Origin: REBR01 sp033721915
GTDB taxonomy: Bacteria; Pseudomonadota; Gammaproteobacteria; Pseudomonadales; Oleiphilaceae
Direction of reading: 5' to 3'
DNA: 64,000 nt
Assembly (NCBI GenBank): GCA_033721915.1
Contig: JAWWAC010000004.1
Coordinates: 1-64,000, forward strand
Shown here: positions 1-8,252 of the stretch, piece after piece
Numbering within the stretch: position 1 is the first letter of the stretch
Layout of the letters: every line of letters starts with the position of its first letter
Notes under the pieces: model-generated
The model's input: only the letters and a program-made list of their open reading frames with translations
What the model was told of the DNA's origin: nothing
The model's database searches: none
Program-made: the position numbers and the translations under genes

Positions 1-376
1 AGAGCCCTGGTTCGAACCTCCGTTCGACACATTGCGAACGCAATGTGGGCGTCGTCGCCACGCGACGACGGGGCGAAGCCCCGAAGATCGCCTTAAGGCG
101 ATCTGAGCCAATCCTCACCCAAAGCCCACTCCAAATTCCCTCGCACCACCAACCGCGGGTCCTGATTGTATGTGAATATGGCCCGCCCGAGAGCCCTGGT
201 TCGAACCTCCGTTCGACACATTGCGAACGCAATGTGGGCGTCGTCGCCACGCGACGACGGGGCGAAGCCCCGAAGATCGCCTTAAGGCAATCTGAGCCAA
301 TCCTCACCCAACGCCAACTCCAAACCCCTCGCGCCACCAACCGCGGCACCTGTTTTATGGGAATATGGCCCGCCCG
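1..376. repeat. Tandem duplication of a ~188-bp hairpin-rich unit
   Basis: Two near-identical copies lie at 1-189 and 190-376, and the first bases of a further copy (agagcccc) start at 377. Each unit opens with the palindrome ggttcgaacc. Four perfect hairpins follow without gaps in copy 1: cacattgc/gcaatgtg with a gaac loop (28-47), gtcgtcgc/gcgacgac (51-69), ggggc-gaa-gcccc (70-82), and the 20-bp palindrome agatcgccttaaggcgatct (85-104). Copy 2 carries one change in the last palindrome (ggcaatct). The second half of the unit, ending in aatatggcccgcccg, is less structured and more diverged. An open frame crosses the array, but its repeated peptide is a by-product of the duplication. The unit may be a mobile repeat or a structured RNA; its identity is unknown to me. 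Confidence 0.85.
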
Positions 377-389
377 AGAGCCCCAGCCA

Positions 390-827
390 TCACCCAGAGC
401 GAGGCAGGTTCCCCGGATCCAAAGGCCGATAACCCCGCCTTTCCCGGATCCAGTTAATGGACCTGAACACGGGCCCCCGGGAAATCACCCAGCGTTCCAG
501 GCGGTATTTGCCCGGAAAATTCAGAAAGGTCAGTGCCACAAAAATCGTGATCAGCCCCTGCCCCGGAAGCACCAGCATGGCAATGCCCGCCAGCAAGAGC
601 AGCAGGCCGAGCCCATTCTTGAGTAGCAACAGCGCCAATCCCATCAAGGGGTGGTACTCGGAAATCAGCCTTTTCTCCCGCACGGGCCTGACAAAGTAGT
701 CAGAGGGAATGCGGACCACCAGCACGGGAAGCGCAATCAGGGTGCCCAGAAACATCACCAGCGAAAGCCCGCCAAGCCACCAGAGGAGGGTGTCATTCGT
801 CTGGAACCATTCGATCAGGGACATCAT
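390..827 (-). CDS. PGPGW-type transmembrane protein
   Basis: A 145-residue inner-membrane protein. The first hydrophobic segment is at about residues 14-38. A second hydrophobic block, at about 63-98, leads into the motif LPGQGLITIFVALTFLNFPG, which is typical of the PGPGW family of putative transmembrane proteins (PF09656). The C-terminal tail is basic and probably cytoplasmic. Two ATG codons are adjacent at 827 and 824, so the exact start is ambiguous by one codon. The gene stands alone, downstream of a divergent-free gap and next to the hairpin repeat. No function is established for the family; assignment rests on the central motif and hydrophobicity pattern. Confidence 0.7.
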   Translation of the reverse strand: MMSLIEWFQTNDTLLWWLGGLSLVMFLGTLIALPVLVVRIPSDYFVRPVREKRLISEYHPLMGLALLLLKNGLGLLLLLAGIAMLVLPGQGLITIFVALTFLNFPGKYRLERWVISRGPVFRSINWIRERRGYRPLDPGNLPRSG

Positions 828-942
828 TATCGGGTGGGCCTTTTTGATACATCATGGGCCAGCCAGCCTGGCGTCATTGTGGCTTAAGTCTCCAGAGCCA
901 CTCTACCATGGGCAGACAGGAAGCCGATCAACACGATGCCTT

Positions 943-1377
943 TCAGGACGGGTCGCTTTCATCCGGGAAGTCGCTGCCGTAGCAAACGGAGGAGGCGTTC
1001 CCTTTCGGGTTTTCCTCTACTGCCCTCTCTTCCAGCAACACTTCCCGGAGCACCACGGCCTGGTTGTGCTCCCGGTCCCGGGCGCCGAAGACCAGTGTGA
1101 CAGGGCCCTGGCGACAATAGTCGAGCAGATTCGAGAGCGTTTCCGGCACCTGGGCCAGTTCGTCGCGGTAGTGGCGGCGGAATGCCTCCCAACGCTCCGG
1201 ATCATGACCAAACCATTTGCGTAGCCCGGTGGACGGCGCCACCGCCTTTGCCCACCCGTCCAGGCGCGCATCCGCCTTGCGCACGCCCCTGGGCCAGACC
1301 CGATCCACCAGGATCCGAGTACCGTCCTTCTCTTCCGCCGGGTCATGGATGCGTTTGAGGTGGATAGGATAAGTCAC
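943..1377 (-). CDS. DUF488 family protein (YeaO-like)
   Basis: A 144-residue soluble protein. The diagnostic stretch RILVDRVWPRGVRK near the N-terminus, followed by LRKWFGHDPERWEAFRRHY and a central TLVFGARDREHNQAVVL segment, matches the DUF488/YeaO family, whose biochemical role is unknown. I start at the GTG at 1377, because a strong Shine-Dalgarno (aaggggg) sits about 7 bases upstream. An upstream ATG in the same frame (1431) would add 18 residues unlike the family. The C-terminal ~25 residues are acidic and serine-rich and extend past the usual domain end. Confidence 0.8.
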   Translation of the reverse strand: MTYPIHLKRIHDPAEEKDGTRILVDRVWPRGVRKADARLDGWAKAVAPSTGLRKWFGHDPERWEAFRRHYRDELAQVPETLSNLLDYCRQGPVTLVFGARDREHNQAVVLREVLLEERAVEENPKGNASSVCYGSDFPDESDPS

Positions 1378-1450
1378 GATCAGCCCCCTTAACTTACGTT
1401 GTTGCACCGCCCTGGTTTCTGCGTTGGCCATAACCAGGATCGGATTACAT

Positions 1451-2122
1451 TTATGGACGTCGATAAAAGGGTGTCTGCCTCAAACGGCCAATCAGTGGGC
1501 AGAGCAGAAAGAGTATGGCCAGAAGGCCCACCACCAGCCCCGGCTCCCAGCCAAGGGTCCACCAGGTAGCGGCACTGAACACCAGAGCCAGCACCGGAAC
1601 CGGCACCAGCAGCCAGGGCAAGCGGGGAGTCATCACCAGCAGGGCCAGTGTCGCCATAAGGGTGGGGTCCGGGGCCGTGCCAGGTACCTCCAGCCCGGCC
1701 CAGGTGCGGACAGTGAGCGGGCCCAGCAGCGGATAAAGAAAGAGCGCAAACACCAGCAAAGCCAGCCCGACCCGGGCGCGGGGCCCCCGCTGCCCCACCA
1801 GTTGCCCGCGCCAGCCGGCAACCAGCAACAGCAGGGCCTGCAGCACAAAGGCCCAGCCCAGCCAGGCGCCGGCCGGGCTGAGTTCCCCGTGCAGGCTGAA
1901 CTGAAAAGCCAGTGCCACCCAGAGCCAGCACAGGGCGACCAGGACACCGGCCATGACACTGCGCCCCCTACGCAAAGCCTCCGCCCCCGCCAGAAAAAGC
2001 GCAAAGACCAGCAGTTGCCAGGGCCATAGCTGACTGTTGAGCCGCTCAAACAGCCGGAAATAGACCTCCGGCGTCATGGGCATGAAGTGGCTGAGCGAAT
2101 AGGTCTCCAGATCCCCCAGCAT
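1451..2122 (-). CDS. DUF6064-like integral membrane protein
   Basis: A 223-residue protein with about six hydrophobic segments. The N-terminus (MTPEVYFRLFERLNSQLWPW) matches my memory of DUF6064 membrane proteins, which have no known function. The start ATG at 2122 overlaps the TGA of the upstream aldo/keto reductase gene by one base (TGATG), so the two genes are probably translationally coupled. A longer frame reaching 2299 is only overlap with the reductase. Pairing with a periplasmic reductase could suggest a membrane partner, but that is inference from adjacency only. Confidence 0.65.
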   Translation of the reverse strand: MLGDLETYSLSHFMPMTPEVYFRLFERLNSQLWPWQLLVFALFLAGAEALRRGRSVMAGVLVALCWLWVALAFQFSLHGELSPAGAWLGWAFVLQALLLLVAGWRGQLVGQRGPRARVGLALLVFALFLYPLLGPLTVRTWAGLEVPGTAPDPTLMATLALLVMTPRLPWLLVPVPVLALVFSAATWWTLGWEPGLVVGLLAILFLLCPLIGRLRQTPFYRRP

Positions 2123-3054
2123 CACAGTGACTCCAGGTAATCCACCATGCGCTGGCGCTGACGCGCATCGGGCAGCACGCCACGGGAGGCGCCCATGTTC
2201 TCCCGCATATGCGCCACTTTCGTGGTGGCGGGGATGGCGCAGGTGACGGCCGGATGGGACACAGTGAACTTGAGCAGAAACTCCGCCCAGTTGCTGCAAC
2301 CCACCTCAGGGGCCCAGTCCGGCAGTGGCTGCCCACGGCTCTGCAAAGACTTGATCAGATCCCCGCCGTGGTAGGGCCGGTTGACCAGCACCGCAATGTC
2401 TTTTTCCCGGGCCAGTGGCAGCAACCGCTCTTCCGCCTCCCGGTCTGCCATGTTGTAGGTCAATTGCACAAAGTCGATGTCGTGGTTGGCCATGACCCGC
2501 TCGAACTCCTCGTGTCGCCGCCCATGGGAGGTGGTGATGCCGATGTAGCGCACCTCCCCCTCCGCCTTCATGGCCTGCAGGGTCTCAAGGTGCGCCTCCC
2601 ATTCAAGCAGGTTGTGCACCTGCATCAGATCGAACCGCTCCAGACCCCACTTTGAGGCGGATTCGCTGGCCTGCTGCCTGGTGGCATTACCGTCGCTGGT
2701 CCAGACCTTGTCCGCCGCGAAGACCCGGTCGCCGGCATCGAGCTGCTCAATGGCATGGCCCAGCACCTCCTGGGCCGAGCCGTACATGGGGGAGGAGTCC
2801 ACCACCTCGCCACCCTGCTCCAGAAAGGCCCGCAGCACTTCCGTGCGCTGATCCCGCAACTGTGGGTCGCCCCCCACATTGAAGGTGCGCCAGGTGCCCA
2901 TGCCGATCACATTGACGGACTCATCCGTCCCCGGAATGGTCTTGCGCAGCCGCTGCTCCTCTCCGGCGATGGCATTCCCCAGTGGCCCCAGTGCCGAAAT
3001 CGCCGCTCCCGCCGCCAGGGCCCTTAGCAGGGTGCGCCGTCTGATGGTTGCCAT
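2122..3054 (-). CDS. Tat-exported aldo/keto reductase
   Basis: A 310-residue protein. The N-terminus has a twin-arginine signal (RRRTLLRALAAGAAISALG), so the folded enzyme should be exported to the periplasm with its cofactor. The body is an aldo/keto reductase TIM barrel. The expected catalytic tetrad elements are visible: Asp and Tyr in VVDSSPMYG, Lys in AADKVWTS and His in MQVHNLL. NAD(P)H-dependent carbonyl reduction is the family reaction; the substrate is unknown. It is the first gene of a two-gene unit with the DUF6064-like protein. A periplasmic aldo/keto reductase is slightly unusual because NAD(P)H is scarce there, so the bound cofactor may be retained during export. Confidence 0.85.
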   Translation of the reverse strand: MATIRRRTLLRALAAGAAISALGPLGNAIAGEEQRLRKTIPGTDESVNVIGMGTWRTFNVGGDPQLRDQRTEVLRAFLEQGGEVVDSSPMYGSAQEVLGHAIEQLDAGDRVFAADKVWTSDGNATRQQASESASKWGLERFDLMQVHNLLEWEAHLETLQAMKAEGEVRYIGITTSHGRRHEEFERVMANHDIDFVQLTYNMADREAEERLLPLAREKDIAVLVNRPYHGGDLIKSLQSRGQPLPDWAPEVGCSNWAEFLLKFTVSHPAVTCAIPATTKVAHMRENMGASRGVLPDARQRQRMVDYLESL

Positions 3055-3296
3055 AGACTCTCCTCGAACACTGTGTCCGCCATGACCCGGCCTCTTTATG
3101 GGGGGCCAGCCCCCTATCCATTCTTTCCCTCACTTTCTCCCCCGTCAACGCCCACAAGGAGAGCACTGGCATGGCACCTGCAACAGCCAGCGGGAATCCG
3201 GTGAGTAAGCGCTATAAAAAGGCTTTTTTACTTTTTGTACGCCTCACAAGAGTGCGCAAGCACCACGATGCAGCACAACACAGAGGAGAGCTTCCC

Positions 3297-3737
3297 ATGA
3301 ACCATGAAATGATGACCGCCGCCATTCTCAAGGCGAAAAACGAGAAAGGGCTGACCTGGGAGCAGCTGGCCGAGGCCATCGCCATGTCCCCGGTATGGAC
3401 CACCTCCTGCTGCTTTGGCATGAACACCATGCTGGAAGAACAGGCGGACGCCCTGTGCAAGACACTGGGGCTGGACAAGGAGGTCTCACAGACACTGCAG
3501 ACCTGCCCCTCCAAACACTGGGGCGACAGTGTCCCACAGGACCCGCTCCTGTACCGCCTCTACGAGGCCACCATGATCTACGGCCCCAGCGTGAAAGCGC
3601 TGATCCACGAAAAATTCGGCGACGGCATCATGAGCGCCATTGATTACAAGATGACCGTGGAGAAGGTGGAAGACCCCAAGGGAGACCGGGTCCTGATCAC
3701 CATGGATGGCAAGTTCCTTCCCTACAGGCGCTGGTAA
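3297..3737 (+). CDS. cynS: Cyanate hydratase (cyanase)
   Basis: A 146-residue protein matching cyanase throughout; the E. coli enzyme is 156 residues. It converts cyanate and bicarbonate to carbamate and CO2, and carbamate then decays to ammonia and CO2. The N-terminal helix-turn-helix-like domain is followed by the catalytic dimer domain. The catalytic residues Arg87 and Glu90 (YRLYE) and Ser113 (MSAIDY) correspond to Arg96, Glu99 and Ser122 of E. coli. The ATG at 3297 is preceded by gaggagag at good spacing; an upstream in-frame start at 3171 adds unrelated residues. Neither cynR nor cynT is adjacent; an FNT channel gene follows 135 bp downstream. Confidence 0.95.
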   Translation: MNHEMMTAAILKAKNEKGLTWEQLAEAIAMSPVWTTSCCFGMNTMLEEQADALCKTLGLDKEVSQTLQTCPSKHWGDSVPQDPLLYRLYEATMIYGPSVKALIHEKFGDGIMSAIDYKMTVEKVEDPKGDRVLITMDGKFLPYRRW

Positions 3738-3872
3738 CACAGACACGGGGGCCGCAGCACCGAGCCTCCGCCCATTGACCTGCCCTGACCCGGACACCGT
3801 TGTCTGCGGGTCGGCAAACACCTCTGACCGGCCGCTTTCAGCCCCCATTTAACCACCTGAAGGATCATCGAT

Positions 3873-4685
3873 ATGTCTTATCTTCAACCCAACGAATTTG
3901 TCACCAAGCTGGTGGACGCCGGCGAAGCCAAGATTTACATGGGCACCCGGGACACCCTGATCCGGGCCTTCATGGCCGGGGCCACACTGGCGCTGGCGGT
4001 GATTTTCGCCATTACCATTGCGGTACAGACCGGCTCTTTCCTGCTGGGTTCGCTGCTGTTCCCGGTGGGCTTCTGCATGCTCTACCTGATGGGCTACGAC
4101 CTGCTCACCGGGGTCTTTACCCTGGTGCCCCTGGCACTGCTCGACAAACGACCGGGCGTGACCTTTCCCAGAATGCTCAAGTGCTGGGGACTGGTGGGGC
4201 TTGGCAACCTCTGCGGCGCGCTCTTTATTGCCGTTTTCGCGTACCTGAACTTTTCCATGGGTGGTACCGAGGTCATCAATGAAGTCGGCCAGAAAATCAT
4301 GGAAGTGGGTGAAGGCCGCACCGTGGGTTACCAGGAGGCAGGGGCCGCCGGCTGGCTGGTGCTGTTCCTGCGCGGCATGTTCTGTAACTGGATGGTCTCC
4401 ATGGGTGTGGTGGGCGCCACCATCTCTACCCACGTGTCCGGCAAGGTCATCGCCATGTGGATGCCGATCATCGTGTTCTTCTACCTCGGTTTCGAGCACT
4501 CCGTGGTGAACATGTTCCTGTTCCCCCTGGGGCTGATGATGGGCGCCGAATTCACCCTGTACCAGTACATCATGTGGAATGAGATCCCCACGGTGCTGGG
4601 TAACCTGGTGGGCGGTCTGACCCTGGTGGGGCTGGTGCTTTACACCACCCACGTGCGCACCCAGGCGAAGAAGACCTTTTCCTGA
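3873..4685 (+). CDS. Formate/nitrite transporter (FNT) family channel
   Basis: A 270-residue protein with six or more membrane segments and the FNT fold. The pore histidine region is recognisable in the FEHSVVNMF segment near residue 210. FNT proteins form pentameric channels for small monovalent anions such as formate, nitrite and hydrosulfide. It lies 135 bp after cynS on the same strand and ahead of a strong terminator, so the two may be one transcript. In that context cyanate, bicarbonate or nitrite are plausible substrates, but specificity cannot be read from the sequence. Confidence 0.9.
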   Translation: MSYLQPNEFVTKLVDAGEAKIYMGTRDTLIRAFMAGATLALAVIFAITIAVQTGSFLLGSLLFPVGFCMLYLMGYDLLTGVFTLVPLALLDKRPGVTFPRMLKCWGLVGLGNLCGALFIAVFAYLNFSMGGTEVINEVGQKIMEVGEGRTVGYQEAGAAGWLVLFLRGMFCNWMVSMGVVGATISTHVSGKVIAMWMPIIVFFYLGFEHSVVNMFLFPLGLMMGAEFTLYQYIMWNEIPTVLGNLVGGLTLVGLVLYTTHVRTQAKKTFS

Positions 4686-4740
4686 TCGGGATAGGGCCGA
4701 CGTTCAACCCTCGCCATTGTGCGACACAGTCGTAATGGAC

Positions 4741-4779
4741 AAAACGGTGCCGGGCTCTAAATCCGGTACCGTTTTTTTT
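4741..4779 (+). terminator. Rho-independent terminator after the cynS-FNT unit
   Basis: acggtgccgg and ccggtaccgt pair (one G-T) around a short loop, followed by eight T residues. The A-run on the left side means it could also stop transcription from the other strand. Confidence 0.85.
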
Positions 4780-4920
4780 GCCTGTAAGAAAAGAGTGACC
4801 GGACTCTCAGCCTGATTCCGTAACACGGGGATGCCATGACGCATCCACACAAAACGTGCCATCCTCATCAGAGACGATTCATCACGCTTCCACTCACAAG
4901 CACAGCGACAGGAACACCCC

Positions 4921-6141
4921 ATGACCTGTAACCCTAGCCCGGAGAGAAACACCGCCATCATCGCCGCCCTGGCCGGCGGCTGGGTCGCGGACGCGGCCAG
5001 CCTTGGACTGCACTGGCTCTATGACAGCCCACGCATACTGGAGGTGGGCGGCCAGTCGCCGGAGTTCCTGCCGCCACGGGCGGAGTACTTCAAGGGGGGG
5101 CTCGGCTATTTTGCCCATGAGGGCAAGCAGTCCGGGGATGTCAGCCATTACGGCGCCGCCACGGGGGTGCTGGGCGAGAGCCTGCTGGCCTGCCAGGGCA
5201 CACTGGACGTCCGTGACTACCAGCGCCGGTTCCGGGCCTTCTTCGGCCCCGGCGGTGTATGGCAGGGCTACATCGACAACCCCACCCGGGTCACACTGAA
5301 CAACCTGGACAGCATCGAGCAGAACGCCATCGAACAGGCCCGCGCCACCACCCACATCGGACTGACGGACAAGCTCACACGGGTGCTGGTGCAGAAGGTG
5401 CTGCCCTACACCCGCCGACTCAGCGGCAGCCAGCTGGCAGAGCCGGTGCGCCGTGCCATCAGCCTCACCTACCCGGAAGCGGAGATACAGGACGCCGGCA
5501 TCCACCTGGCCGAGACCCTCGACCGCCAGCTGCTGCCGGAAAGCGGTGCCGACGACATGCAACTGCCGGCCATTTCGAAACTGCCGCCACTGGTGGCCTG
5601 TTACTACGGCCATGACAACCTCAGTGAAAAAGTCGAGGCCGCCGTCCGGGTCACCAACCACAACGACGAGGCCGTGGCCTGGGCCCAGTGCGCGGCAAAG
5701 GTTCTGGAGGCCCTGTTTCAGGGCCAGCCCCTGCCAGAGGCCCTGGAGAAGGCCATGCAGGAAGCCCCCGACCCGGAGAGCCTCGGAAAAGCCCTGCAGG
5801 GCAGCCATCTGGACGGGCCCGGGGCCGGCGACACCTTCGGACGGACCTGTTACCTCCATGAGGCCATGCCGGTGATCTTCCATATCCTCCGCCACGCCGA
5901 CAGTTTTACCGACGCGGTTCGCGCCAACATCCAGTGCGGGGGGGATTCCTGTGGCCGTGCCTGGATCATCGGTCCGGCCATGGCGTCACTGTACGGAGTG
6001 GGCGGTGAGCGCGGCATCCCACTGAGCTGGCTGGCCCGGGTGAGCAACGCACCGGCTGTCTTCGCGGATATCGAGACGCTGGTCAACAGGACATGGGCGC
6101 CTGCAGAGACAGCCAGTGAACCCTCCGGCTGCCCTGTTTAA
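4921..6141 (+). CDS. ADP-ribosylglycohydrolase (DraG-like) family protein
   Basis: A 406-residue protein of the DraG/ARH fold. The N-terminus (AALAGGWVADAASLGLHWLYD) has the shape of the family's first metal-binding helix. Further family landmarks are GDVSHYGAATG, VTNHNDEAVAWA and the C-terminal CGGDSCGRAWIIG. The family removes ADP-ribose from proteins or hydrolyses related compounds with a di-magnesium centre. In typical DraG the last motif reads GGDTDT, and here it is GGDSCG, so metal coordination or substrate may differ. It is monocistronic with an aggaac ribosome-binding site. No nitrogenase or DraT gene is nearby, so a role in nitrogenase regulation is not supported. Confidence 0.8.
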   Translation: MTCNPSPERNTAIIAALAGGWVADAASLGLHWLYDSPRILEVGGQSPEFLPPRAEYFKGGLGYFAHEGKQSGDVSHYGAATGVLGESLLACQGTLDVRDYQRRFRAFFGPGGVWQGYIDNPTRVTLNNLDSIEQNAIEQARATTHIGLTDKLTRVLVQKVLPYTRRLSGSQLAEPVRRAISLTYPEAEIQDAGIHLAETLDRQLLPESGADDMQLPAISKLPPLVACYYGHDNLSEKVEAAVRVTNHNDEAVAWAQCAAKVLEALFQGQPLPEALEKAMQEAPDPESLGKALQGSHLDGPGAGDTFGRTCYLHEAMPVIFHILRHADSFTDAVRANIQCGGDSCGRAWIIGPAMASLYGVGGERGIPLSWLARVSNAPAVFADIETLVNRTWAPAETASEPSGCPV

Positions 6142-6361
6142 TGACCCGCCAACGATAAAGCGCCGTCCAAAGCGCCTGTGGCAGAACAGTCTGCCACGGC
6201 CATAGCTGCTTTCTACGGACTGTAGCCGGGCCTGCCCCCTCCCCTCCCTGACGGTAGAATCGGTTTTTACGAATCTTCCATATCTCAAAATCTGTTTTTC
6301 CCGACATTTCATTTGGCTAGATTAGAGGCACTATCCACGGCCACTGAACAGGGGGCATCCC

Positions 6362-7879
6362 ATGGCGACTCAACACACCGACATTCTGCTGATTGGCGGC
6401 GGCATCATGAGCCTGACCCTGGCCACACTGATTGCGCGGCTGGACGGCTCCCGGTCCATGACCCTGGTGGAGCAGTCCGGGCAGCTGGGCGAGGAAAGCT
6501 CCGATGCCTGGAACAACGCCGGCACCGGCCATGCCGGTTACTGCGAGCTGAACTACACCCCCCAGCGGGCAGACGGCTCCGTGGACATCGACCGGGCACT
6601 GGCCATTAACGAGCAGTTCGAGCAGTCCCTGCAGTTCTGGAGTTCCCTGGTGAATGACGGGGCACTGCCCAAGGCGGAGAGCTTTATCCGCAATGTTCCC
6701 CATCTGAGCTGGGTGCAGGGCAATGAGGCCTCTCGCTTCCTGCAGAAACGGCAGGCGGCGCTTCAGTCCCATCCGCTGTTCGCGGGAATGGAGTTTTCCA
6801 GCCGCCCGGGCACCCTGTCGGACTGGCTGCCACTGGTGATGGGCGCCCGGGACTCCATTACGCCCATGGCGGCGACCCGTGTCGGCCATGGCAGCGATGT
6901 GAATTTCGGGAGCCTGACCCGGCAACTGGGGCAATCACTGGCGCGCAAGGACAACACAGCGATTCACCTGAAGACCCGTATCACCGCACTCCGGCGCAAG
7001 GGCCAGGGCTGGCAGGCCACTCTGCTGGACCTGGAGTCCGGTGAATCCCGTGAGCTCTCCGCGGGCTTTGTCTTTGTGGGCGCCGGGGGTGCGGCACTGC
7101 ACCTGCTGCAGCAGGCCCGTGTGCCGGAAGCCCGTGGCTATGGCGGCTTCCCGGTCTCCGGACTTTGGCTGGCCTGTGAGGACGAGGCCCTGGCCGCGGC
7201 CCATCACGCCAAGGTCTACAGCCAGGCCCCGGTGGGAGCCCCGCCCATGTCGGTGCCGCACCTGGATACCCGTTTTATCGACGGCAAGCCGGCCCTGCTG
7301 TTCGGCCCCTTTGCCGGCTTTACCACCCGATTCCTGAAGGCGGGCAGCCCGTTTGACCTGGTCAAATCACTGCGCGGCCACAACCTGCGCAACTTCATGG
7401 ACGTGGCCATGGGCAACTGGCCACTGACCCGCTACCTGATCAAGGAGGCCTTCAGCTCCAGGGACGCCCGTCTTGAACAGCTGCGCGGTTTTCTGCCGGA
7501 GATGAACCCGGAGCAGTGGACACTGCGACAGGCGGGCCAGCGGGTCCAGATTATCAAGACCGGTGCCGGCAAGCGCGGCGCCCTGGAGTTTGGCACCGAA
7601 GTGCTGACCACGGGCGACCACTCCATGGCCGCTCTGCTGGGAGCCTCTCCGGGAGCCTCCACCAGTGTCCCCGCCATGCTCAGCGTAATCGAGCGCTGCC
7701 TGCCCGAGCTGGTCAGCGGCCACAGCCGCCAGACTCTGGAAGCGCTGATCCCCAGCTATGGCCAGTCCCTGCGTGATGACACCGCACTGCTGGAGCAGGT
7801 GCGCCAGTACACATCGACCACGCTGGGGCTGATGTCCGGGACCTCCCGAATCCAGGCTGAACGGAGCATTTCCGCCTGA
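6362..7879 (+). CDS. mqo: Malate:quinone oxidoreductase
   Basis: A 505-residue FAD-dependent peripheral membrane enzyme of normal length for the family. It oxidises L-malate to oxaloacetate and passes electrons to the quinone pool, replacing or supplementing NAD-linked malate dehydrogenase in the TCA cycle. The N-terminal dinucleotide-binding motif is ILLIGGGIMSLTLA. The segment SSDAWNNAGTGHAGYCELNY is typical of Mqo, and the C-terminal GASPGASTSVPAML region is also conserved. The start ATG follows cagggggc. The gene appears monocistronic. The hairpin upstream at 6178-6197 lacks a T-tract. Confidence 0.95.
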   Translation: MATQHTDILLIGGGIMSLTLATLIARLDGSRSMTLVEQSGQLGEESSDAWNNAGTGHAGYCELNYTPQRADGSVDIDRALAINEQFEQSLQFWSSLVNDGALPKAESFIRNVPHLSWVQGNEASRFLQKRQAALQSHPLFAGMEFSSRPGTLSDWLPLVMGARDSITPMAATRVGHGSDVNFGSLTRQLGQSLARKDNTAIHLKTRITALRRKGQGWQATLLDLESGESRELSAGFVFVGAGGAALHLLQQARVPEARGYGGFPVSGLWLACEDEALAAAHHAKVYSQAPVGAPPMSVPHLDTRFIDGKPALLFGPFAGFTTRFLKAGSPFDLVKSLRGHNLRNFMDVAMGNWPLTRYLIKEAFSSRDARLEQLRGFLPEMNPEQWTLRQAGQRVQIIKTGAGKRGALEFGTEVLTTGDHSMAALLGASPGASTSVPAMLSVIERCLPELVSGHSRQTLEALIPSYGQSLRDDTALLEQVRQYTSTTLGLMSGTSRIQAERSISA

Positions 7880-7970
7880 TACTCGGTATCCCCCGCGAGG
7901 GAGTTAATCCCCCTATTTCTGGAGAGCTTCAGGAGTAGATCACAGGCCACTGCCACGGCAGGACCCACGG

Positions 7971-8153
7971 GGGCAGTGGCCTGGCTATGAGGGGGGCCGC
8001 CTGCGACTCGTGAACAGTGCGGAGCAGCGGCTGGACCTGAACGACTTCCCCGGGGACCGCCTGGTGCTGGTGACCTGCTCCCCCTTTGACAGCCCGGACG
8101 CCGGTGGGCCCCTGCAGTAACGGGTGGAGGCCCGCCTCAGTGCCCAGCGGTAG
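7971..8153 (+). pseudogene. Relic of a class GN sortase (3' end)
   Basis: The frame beginning at 7971 reads into the C-terminal core of a class GN-type sortase. It contains RLDLNDFPGDRLVLVTCSPF, in which VTC carries the catalytic cysteine, and then GGPLQ. The frame is cut by TAA at 8118-8120 where homologues usually have Tyr (GGPLxY). After that stop the same frame continues as RVEARLSAQR and ends at TAG 8151. There is no upstream signal peptide or catalytic histidine region, so most of the gene is gone. Neither the partner target protein (VIT/vWA type) nor other sortase-system genes occur in the window. Confidence 0.6.
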
Positions 8154-8252
8154 CCCCGTATCGGTCGGTTCCATCACTGGTGGTTGTCCCCGCTTCTGCA
8201 ATCCCCCTGACTGACGTATCCTTGGCCTTTCCGGAAAACCTGAGGAATCGCC

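Noticed and set aside
1..376. CRISPR array or tRNA remnant (T-arm-like ggttcgaacc)
   Set aside because: The repeat unit is ~188 bp with no alternating spacers, and no acceptor, D or anticodon arms can be folded around the T-arm-like sequence.
45..626. 193-codon open frame across the hairpin repeat
   Set aside because: It is produced by the duplicated repeat and then runs antisense to the PGPGW-type gene; there is no ribosome-binding site or plausible protein.
3849..4652. 267-codon minus-strand frame opposite the FNT gene
   Set aside because: It is a His/Gln-rich antisense shadow of an unambiguous membrane channel gene.
4921..6141. DraG acting on nitrogenase
   Set aside because: No nif genes or DraT are in the window, and one metal-site motif differs from typical DraG; only the family call is safe.
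6178..6197. gtggcag/ctgccac hairpin as a terminator after the DraG-like gene
   Set aside because: It is a perfect 7-bp stem but has no T-tract on either strand, so intrinsic termination is not supported.
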